Below, one piece after another: positions 5,395-10,348 of a DNA stretch of 10,348 nt (within the stretch, counting starts at the first letter, position 1; each line of letters starts with the position of its first letter). The stretch is from positions 1 through 10,348 of the forward strand of contig JAFQSI010000250.1 of assembly GCA_017409645.1 (NCBI GenBank), read 5' to 3'. The notes under the pieces are model-generated. The model was not told the DNA's origin and did no database searches. It saw nothing but the letters and a program-made list of their open reading frames with translations. The position numbers and the translations under genes were made by a program. The DNA is from Oscillospiraceae bacterium. GTDB taxonomy: Bacteria; Bacillota; Clostridia; Oscillospirales; Oscillospiraceae.

Positions 5395-6618
5395 ATGAAA
5401 CTTTACGACGAGCTGGTTGCCCGTGGCCTCATTGCCCAGGTGACCAATGAGGACGAGATCCGCGAAATGATCGACAACGGCAAGGCCACCTTCTACATCG
5501 GCTTTGACCCCACCGCCGACTCCCTGCACGTGGGCCACTTCATGGCTCTGTGCCTGATGAAGCGCCTGCAGATGGCCGGCAACCGCCCCATCGCCCTGAT
5601 CGGCGGCGGCACCGCCATGATCGGCGACCCCTCCGGCCGTACCGACATGCGCTCCATGATGACCCAGGAGACCATCCAGCACAACTGCGACTGCTTCAAG
5701 AAGCAGATGGAACGGTTCATCGAGTTCGGCGAGGGCAAGGCCATGATGGTCAACAACGCCGACTGGCTGCTGAAGCTCAACTACATCGACTTCATCCGGG
5801 AGATCGGCGGCTGCTTCTCCGTCAACAATATGCTGCGGGCCGAGTGCTTCAAGCAGCGCATGGAGAAGGGTCTGAGCTTCCTGGAGTTCAACTACATGCC
5901 CATGCAGTCCTACGACTTCTACTACCTGTTCCAGAAGTACGGCTGCAACATGCAGTTCGGCGGCAACGACCAGTGGTCCAACATGCTCGGCGGCACCGAG
6001 CTGATCCGCCGGAAGCTGGGCAAGGACGCCCACGCCATGACCATCACCCTGCTGCTCAACTCCGAGGGCAAGAAGATGGGCAAGACCGCCAAGGGCGCCG
6101 TGTGGCTGGATCCCAACAAGACCACCCCCTTCGACTTCTACCAGTACTGGCGCAACGTGGAGGATGCCGACGTCCTCAAGTGCATCCGCATGCTGACCTT
6201 CCTGCCCCTGGAGCAGATCGACGCCATGGCCGACTGGAAGGACGCCCAGCTGAACACCGCCAAGGAGATCCTGGCCTACGAGCTGACCAAGCTGGTCCAC
6301 GGCGAGGAGGAGGCCGACAAGGCCCAGGCCGCCGCCAAGGCCCTGTTCGCCGGCAACGGCGACGACGCCAATATGCCCACCACTGAAGTTTCAGCCGCTG
6401 ACCTGGTGGACGGCAAGATCGGCTTCCTGAACCTGATGGTCAAGTGCGGTCTGGCTCCCTCCAACAAGCAGGCTCGCCAGCTGGTGCAGCAGGGCGGCGT
6501 ATTTGTCAATGACGAGAAGATGACCGACGCCACCTTCGCCGTCACCGAGGACATGCTCAAGGCCGGTCTGAAGATCCGCAAGGGCAAGAAGGTCTTCCAT
6601 AAGGCAGTTCTGGCATGA
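5395..6618 (+). CDS. tyrS: Tyrosyl-tRNA synthetase (TyrRS)
   Basis: A 407-residue class I synthetase that charges tRNA-Tyr with tyrosine using ATP. The start at 5395 follows GGAGG a few bases upstream. The Rossmann domain carries the HIGH-type motif as HVGH (45-48) after FYIGFDPTADSL, which includes Tyr34 and Asp38 in the tyrosine/ATP pocket. The KMSKS loop appears as KMGKT (227-231), a variant accepted in bacterial TyrRS. The C-terminal S4 RNA-binding domain covers about 340-405 (LNLMVKCGLAPSNKQARQLV, then QGGVFVNDEKM). Length and domain order are those of a complete enzyme. Codons are strongly C-ending, as expected for high expression. It is controlled by the tyrosine T-box, whose UAC specifier agrees with this identity. 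The stop overlaps the next gene by four bases. Confidence 0.98.
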   Translation: MKLYDELVARGLIAQVTNEDEIREMIDNGKATFYIGFDPTADSLHVGHFMALCLMKRLQMAGNRPIALIGGGTAMIGDPSGRTDMRSMMTQETIQHNCDCFKKQMERFIEFGEGKAMMVNNADWLLKLNYIDFIREIGGCFSVNNMLRAECFKQRMEKGLSFLEFNYMPMQSYDFYYLFQKYGCNMQFGGNDQWSNMLGGTELIRRKLGKDAHAMTITLLLNSEGKKMGKTAKGAVWLDPNKTTPFDFYQYWRNVEDADVLKCIRMLTFLPLEQIDAMADWKDAQLNTAKEILAYELTKLVHGEEEADKAQAAAKALFAGNGDDANMPTTEVSAADLVDGKIGFLNLMVKCGLAPSNKQARQLVQQGGVFVNDEKMTDATFAVTEDMLKAGLKIRKGKKVFHKAVLA

Positions 6619-7070
6619 TCGAGCTTGCAACAGCAAAGGATCGGGCGGAGGTCAACCGCCTGGCCCGGCAGATCCACCAGCTGCACGTTGATTGGCGGCC
6701 CGACATTTACCAAATGCCGGAGGAACTGTTCAGCGAGGAACAGTTCCAGGAGCTGATCGGCACCCGGCAGATGTATGTGGGAAAGCTGAACGGCATTGTT
6801 GTCGGCTATGCGATCCTGAAGATCCGGGAATACAACTGGCCTGCTGTCGTGTACCGCAGGGTCATGGTCCTGGATCAGCTCTGCGTGGAAGAGACGCTTC
6901 GGGGCCACGGCCTCGGCACCGCCATGATGGAGGATATCCGCGCTCTGGCGAAGGCCTTCGGCTGCACGGATATGCAGCTCGGAGTCTATCCCCAGAATGA
7001 CGCTGCGGTCAGCTTCTACCAGAAGTGCGGCTTCATGATCCGGTCCATCAATATGCAGCGAAAAGTTTAA
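6615..7070 (+). CDS. GNAT family N-acetyltransferase
   Basis: A 151-residue acetyltransferase whose ATG overlaps the tyrS stop (ATGA at 6615-6618). Only a weak AAGG lies upstream, so it probably relies on coupling to tyrS translation. The acetyl-CoA pyrophosphate-binding motif A is LCVEETLRGHGLGTAMMEDI (RGHGLG loop at about 95-100). Motif B follows as LGVYPQNDAAVSFYQKCGF, with the usual Asn and Tyr near the acceptor site. The length is normal for a single GNAT domain. The acceptor cannot be read from sequence; RimI-like protein N-acetylation, small-molecule acetylation, or acetylation of an amino acid or aminoacyl nucleotide are all possible. It is the last gene of the tyrosine-regulated operon, followed by a terminator 11 bases after the stop. 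Confidence 0.92.
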   Translation: MIELATAKDRAEVNRLARQIHQLHVDWRPDIYQMPEELFSEEQFQELIGTRQMYVGKLNGIVVGYAILKIREYNWPAVVYRRVMVLDQLCVEETLRGHGLGTAMMEDIRALAKAFGCTDMQLGVYPQNDAAVSFYQKCGFMIRSINMQRKV

Positions 7071-7081
7071 GATCTTAAGAT

Positions 7082-7111
7082 AGGACCCAGGCTTGCCTGG
7101 GTCCTGTTTTT
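7082..7111 (+). terminator. Intrinsic terminator of the tyrS operon
   Basis: Perfect 10-bp arms AGGACCCAGG (7082-7091) and CCTGGGTCCT (7096-7105) surround a CTTG loop, followed by GTTTTT. It closes the MBL-tyrS-GNAT operon and overlaps the -35 of the next promoter. Confidence 0.9.
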
Positions 7112-7121
7112 ATGGTAGAAT
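7093..7121 (+). promoter_or_regulatory. Candidate sigma-A promoter of the peptidase gene
   Basis: A -35-like TTGCCT at 7093-7098 and -10 TAGAAT at 7116-7121 have a 17-base spacer. The -35 spans the loop and 3' arm of the preceding terminator, and the spacer holds its T tract. Transcription from about 7128 would give a very short leader containing the ribosome binding site AGGTGAAA before the ATG at 7144. Confidence 0.6.
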
Positions 7122-7143
7122 ATGGTCGAAATGAGGTGAAAAC

Positions 7144-8064
7144 ATGACTCCCATTACAAAAACCATTCTGACCGAATATGAAGTCCGGAAGACCGGAAAG
7201 CAGAAGCAGGCCTTCCGTCAGTGGCTGACTCCAATTTTGGAGCAAAACGGCTGGGCCGTCCGGGAGGAGAAGGGCTCCTTCGGTGCCCGGAATCTCGTCA
7301 TCGGCGACCCGGATACCGCGAAGGTGATCTACACCGCCCATTACGACACCTGCGTACGGCTCCCCTTCCCCAATTTTATCACTCCCAAATCTCCGCTGCT
7401 GTACGTCCTGTACCAGATCGTCCTTACCTTTGCGATCTTCGCTGCTGTGTCCACGGCTGCCCTGATTTGCGGTGTCATGGCCGAACTGATCTGCGATGGC
7501 TGCTCCATAATCGGAATTTATATCGGCAGCTACGGTGTCCTGGCGCTGATGCTCTTCGGCCCGGCAAATCCCCACACTGCCAACGATAACACCTCCGGCG
7601 TCACCGCCGTGGTGGAGATGGCCTTGTCGATGCCGCCCGAACTCCGGGATAAATGTGCCTTTGTCCTCTTTGATCTGGAGGAGGCGGGCCTGATCGGCTC
7701 CTCCGCATTTGCAAAAAAGCACAAGCATGTAAAGAAGAACACCCTTCTGGTCAACCTGGACTGCGTCTCCGACGGCGAGACGATGCTCTTCTGCTTCCGA
7801 AAGGACAGCCGGAAGGAAACGGACCGTTTCCGGGCCGCCTTCATCCAGGACAGCCGCATCCGGCCGGAATTTCTGACAAAGAACTACGTCTATCCCTCGG
7901 ACCAGATCCATTTCGACCGGGGCGTCGGCGTCAGCGCCATGCGCAGCACCAAACGGGGGCTGCTGTATATGAACCGCATCCATACCCCCCGGGACACCGT
8001 CTACCGCGAGGAGAACATCGCCTGGCTGGTGGAGGGCTGCATCCGGCTTGCCGGGAACATCTGA
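7144..8064 (+). CDS. M28-family zinc metallopeptidase with an internal membrane insertion
   Basis: A 306-residue protein starting at the ATG at 7144, after AGGTGAAA. The M28 (aminopeptidase Y/glutaminyl cyclase-like) zinc site is complete: His66 and Asp68 in TAHYDT, Asp148 in ANDNTSG, Glu179-Glu180 in DLEEAGLIGS, Asp206 in NLDCV and His280 in IHTPRDT. There is no signal peptide. Between Asp68 and Asp148, where soluble relatives have a short loop, lie two strongly hydrophobic segments at about 85-113 and 120-139, separated by a few residues (ELICDGCS). These look like a transmembrane hairpin that would tether the catalytic domain to the inner face of the membrane. Substrates are probably N-terminal residues of peptides, but this is not visible. 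It is monocistronic, with its own promoter, and convergent with valS. Confidence 0.86.
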   Translation: MTPITKTILTEYEVRKTGKQKQAFRQWLTPILEQNGWAVREEKGSFGARNLVIGDPDTAKVIYTAHYDTCVRLPFPNFITPKSPLLYVLYQIVLTFAIFAAVSTAALICGVMAELICDGCSIIGIYIGSYGVLALMLFGPANPHTANDNTSGVTAVVEMALSMPPELRDKCAFVLFDLEEAGLIGSSAFAKKHKHVKKNTLLVNLDCVSDGETMLFCFRKDSRKETDRFRAAFIQDSRIRPEFLTKNYVYPSDQIHFDRGVGVSAMRSTKRGLLYMNRIHTPRDTVYREENIAWLVEGCIRLAGNI

Positions 8065-8070
8065 AAATCA

Positions 8071-8098
8071 AAATGCCCGGACCTGCGTCCGGGCATTT
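8071..8098. terminator. Convergent (bidirectional) terminator between peptidase and valS
   Basis: Perfect 12-bp arms AAATGCCCGGAC (8071-8082) and GTCCGGGCATTT (8087-8098) surround a CTGC loop. It lies six bases after the peptidase stop and 12 bases beyond the valS stop. The minus-strand exit reads TGATTTTC after the hairpin, and the plus-strand arm ends in TTT. Use in both directions is likely. Confidence 0.85.
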
Positions 8099-8110
8099 CG
8101 TTATATCAGC

Positions 8111-10348
8111 TTACAGCTTCTTCATAGCCTGAAGGCTCTGCTCCAACTGCTCGATCAGGGAAGTGGTCTTTGCGGCCTTCTCCTTCTCGGCGGCGACGAC
8201 GGCCTCGGGAGCCTTGGAGACAAACTTCTCGTTGGAGAGCTTGCCCTCGATGGACTTCAGGAACTTCCTGGCCTTGTCCAGCTCCTTGGTGATGCGCTCG
8301 ACCTCCTTGGCAACATCGACAAGCTGACCCATGGGGATATACAGCTTGGCGGCGGCGGTGGTGCAGGTGACCATGCCGTCCAGGTTCTCAGGCTCAGCGG
8401 ACAGGATGGTGACCTCGTCGGCGTAGGCCAGTCTCTGGAAGAAGCCGGTGCCCTCGGCGAACAGCTCGGGGGTGGCGGACAGGATCATCAGGGAAGCCTT
8501 CTTGCTGGGGGGCACGTTCATCTCGGCGCGGCGGGCGCGGATGGAGCCGATAGCCTCCATGACGGCCTCCATCTGGGCCTCCTCGGCCTTGAAGCTCAGC
8601 TCCTCCCGGTACTCGGGCCAGGCGCTGAGCATCAGGGAGTCGCCCTCGTGGGGGATGGACTGCCAGATGTTCTCGGTGATGAAGGGCATGAAGGGGTGCA
8701 GCAGACGCAGCATCTGATCCAGCACATAGGTCAGCACCTGCAGGGCGGTCTGCTTGCGCTTCTCGTCCTCGGCGTACAGTCTGGCCTTGGTCAGCTCGAT
8801 ATACCAGTCGCAGTAGTTGTCCCAGATGAAGTCGTAGATCTTATGGACAGCCATGCCCATCTCGAACTTGTCCAGGTTCTCCTTGACCTCACGGGTCAGG
8901 GTGTTCAGCTTGGAGAGGATCCACTTGTCGGCGATCTCCAGATCCTCCAGGGCGGGCAGCTCATTCTTCGCATCCTCGGGCAGGCTCATCAGCACATAGC
9001 GGCTGGCGTTCCAGAGCTTGTTTGCGAAGTTACGGGCGGCCTTGACCTTCTCCTCGGAGTAGCGCATGTCGTTGCCGGGGGTGGAGCCGTCGACAAGCAT
9101 GAAGCGCAGGGCGTCAGCGCCGTACTCCTCGATGACCACCAGGGGATCGATGCCGTTGCCCAGGGACTTACTCATCTTCCGGCCCAGAGCGTCACGGACG
9201 ATGCCGTGGATGCAGACGGTGTCGAAGGGCGCCTTGCCGGTGTACGCGAGGCCGGAGAAGATCATTCTGGACACCCAGAAGCCGATGATGTCATAGCCGG
9301 TGACCAGGGTGTTGGTGGGATAGAAATACTTCAGATCCTCGGCGTCCTCATTGGGCCAGCCCAGGGTGGAGAAGGGCCACAGAGCGGAGGAGAACCAGGT
9401 ATCCAGGGTGTCAGGGTCCTGCTGCAGATGCACGCTTCCGCACTTGGGGCACACGGCGGGTGCCTCCTTGGCGACTACAGTCTCGCCGCAGTCGTCGCAG
9501 TACCAGGCGGGGATCTGGTGGCCCCACCAGAGCTGACGGGAGATGCACCAGTCGCGGCTGCCCTTCATCCAGTTGATGTAGTTCTTGGTGAAGCGCTCGG
9601 GGACGAACTTGATCTCGCCCTTTTCGACGGATTCCACAGCGGGACCGGCCAGGGGCTCCATCTTCACGAACCACTGCTTGGAGATCATGGGCTCGATGGT
9701 GTTGTGGCAGCGGTAGCAGGTGCCGACCTCATGGGTCAGGGGCTCGATCTCCTTCAGGAAGCCCTGCTCCTTCAGGTCCGCCACGATGGCCTTGCGGCAC
9801 TCGGCGGTGGTCATACCGGCGTACTTGCCGCAGTCCAGGACCTCGGGCTCGCCCACAGTGGCGCGGCCGGAGGCGAACAGCTCATCGCAGGCGGCCTTGT
9901 CGGCGGGGCCGGTCATAAAGCCGTCGTAGGTGAAGACCCGGACCCGGGGCAGATCGTGGCGGTTGCCCACCTCGTAGTCGTTGGGGTCATGGGCGGGGGT
10001 GATCTTGACGACGCCGGTGCCCTTGGTCATGTCTGCATGCTCGTCGCAGACGATGGGGATCTCCTTGTTCAGCAGGGGCAGGATCACATGACAGCCGTGC
10101 AGATGGGCGTAGCGGGGATCCTCGGCGTTGATGGCAACGGCGGTATCGCCCAGCATCGTCTCGGGACGGGTGGTGGCCAGCTCCAGCATCTCGCCCGTCT
10201 CCTTGACGGGGTACAGCAGATGCCAGAAGTTGCCGGCCTGCTCCTCATGCTCGACCTCGGCGTCGGAGATGGAGGTGTTGCAGTAGGGGCACCAGTTGAC
10301 CATCCGGTTGCCGCGGTAGATGTTGCCCTCCTTGTACAGGCGGACAAA
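8111..10348 (-). CDS. valS: Valyl-tRNA synthetase (ValRS), N-terminus beyond the window
   Basis: The last 745 codons of a class I synthetase, open to the right edge. The first residues in the window are FVRLYKEGNIYRGNRMVNWC, so the internal Met at 10303 is not the start. The HIGH motif lies outside. The CP1 editing domain, which clears mischarged Thr-tRNA-Val, is present with TTRPETMLGDTAVAIN and KITPAHDPNDYEVGNRH. A Cys-rich segment follows (CYRCHNTIEPMISKQWF, then YCDDC and CPKC, probably zinc-binding), then DTWFSSALWPFSTLGWP. The KMSKS loop is exact (9164-9178). The anticodon-binding helical domain has DNYCDWYIELTKAR, and the last ~65 residues form the ValRS coiled-coil arm that grips tRNA. 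Only about 135 residues of a usual ~880 are missing. Codons are strongly C-ending, as in tyrS. Any T-box for this gene would be outside the window. Confidence 0.98.
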   Translation of the reverse strand, partial: FVRLYKEGNIYRGNRMVNWCPYCNTSISDAEVEHEEQAGNFWHLLYPVKETGEMLELATTRPETMLGDTAVAINAEDPRYAHLHGCHVILPLLNKEIPIVCDEHADMTKGTGVVKITPAHDPNDYEVGNRHDLPRVRVFTYDGFMTGPADKAACDELFASGRATVGEPEVLDCGKYAGMTTAECRKAIVADLKEQGFLKEIEPLTHEVGTCYRCHNTIEPMISKQWFVKMEPLAGPAVESVEKGEIKFVPERFTKNYINWMKGSRDWCISRQLWWGHQIPAWYCDDCGETVVAKEAPAVCPKCGSVHLQQDPDTLDTWFSSALWPFSTLGWPNEDAEDLKYFYPTNTLVTGYDIIGFWVSRMIFSGLAYTGKAPFDTVCIHGIVRDALGRKMSKSLGNGIDPLVVIEEYGADALRFMLVDGSTPGNDMRYSEEKVKAARNFANKLWNASRYVLMSLPEDAKNELPALEDLEIADKWILSKLNTLTREVKENLDKFEMGMAVHKIYDFIWDNYCDWYIELTKARLYAEDEKRKQTALQVLTYVLDQMLRLLHPFMPFITENIWQSIPHEGDSLMLSAWPEYREELSFKAEEAQMEAVMEAIGSIRARRAEMNVPPSKKASLMILSATPELFAEGTGFFQRLAYADEVTILSAEPENLDGMVTCTTAAAKLYIPMGQLVDVAKEVERITKELDKARKFLKSIEGKLSNEKFVSKAPEAVVAAEKEKAAKTTSLIEQLEQSLQAMKKL

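Noticed and set aside
5281..6300. Long open frame (339 codons) on the minus strand opposite tyrS
   Set aside because: It is antisense to a fully conserved TyrRS with all motifs. The open frame follows from the GC-rich codon bias, the product is low-complexity (Leu/Gly/Val/His-rich), and no ribosome binding site is seen.
5550..6386. Plus-strand open frame of 278 codons inside tyrS
   Set aside because: It is the shifted frame of tyrS, with extreme Arg/His/Pro composition.

Overview
The window looks like chromosome from a GC-rich, spore-forming member of the Clostridia (Oscillospirales/Ruminococcaceae type). This rests on GC-rich, C/G-ending codons beside AT-rich intergenic spacers, strong GGAGG ribosome binding sites, a T-box riboswitch, and a SleC-type spore cortex-lytic gene. 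I see no mobile element, CRISPR array, tRNA or rRNA.

Layout. (1) Positions 1-75, minus strand: the first 25 codons of an asparagine-synthetase-like class II glutamine amidotransferase, divergent from the next gene. (2) 158-2756, plus: a small helical protein of unknown function, then a tight three-gene germination cluster. The cluster has a free-standing SleC propeptide-like domain, a SpoIID-type lytic domain with two peptidoglycan-binding repeats, and a second protein made only of such repeats. A candidate sigma-K promoter precedes the cluster. (3) 2785-4240: a sigma-A promoter, a CDP-alcohol phosphatidyltransferase, an inositol-monophosphatase-family phosphatase and an intrinsic terminator. 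(4) 4447-7111: a sigma-A promoter and a complete tyrosine-type T-box leader (specifier UAC, UGGU acceptor-binding bulge, terminator). These control an operon of a metallo-beta-lactamase-fold hydrolase, tyrosyl-tRNA synthetase (tyrS) and a GNAT acetyltransferase. (5) 7093-8064: a promoter embedded in the preceding terminator, driving an M28-family metallopeptidase with a two-helix membrane insertion inside its catalytic domain. (6) 8111-10348, minus: valyl-tRNA synthetase (valS), convergent with the peptidase across a shared terminator, with its N-terminus beyond the right edge.

How the genes fit together. The sleC-like cluster would act in spore germination (cortex peptidoglycan breakdown). 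The tyrS operon should be induced when uncharged tRNA-Tyr accumulates, which places an uncharacterised hydrolase and acetyltransferase under tyrosine-starvation control. The lipid synthase and phosphatase pair is an ordinary membrane or metabolite module. The most interesting points are the split SleC architecture, the MBL-TyrRS-GNAT operon under one T-box, and the peptidase whose active site is interrupted by membrane helices. Most of the rest is housekeeping, and I do not see a clearly new defence or mobile system.
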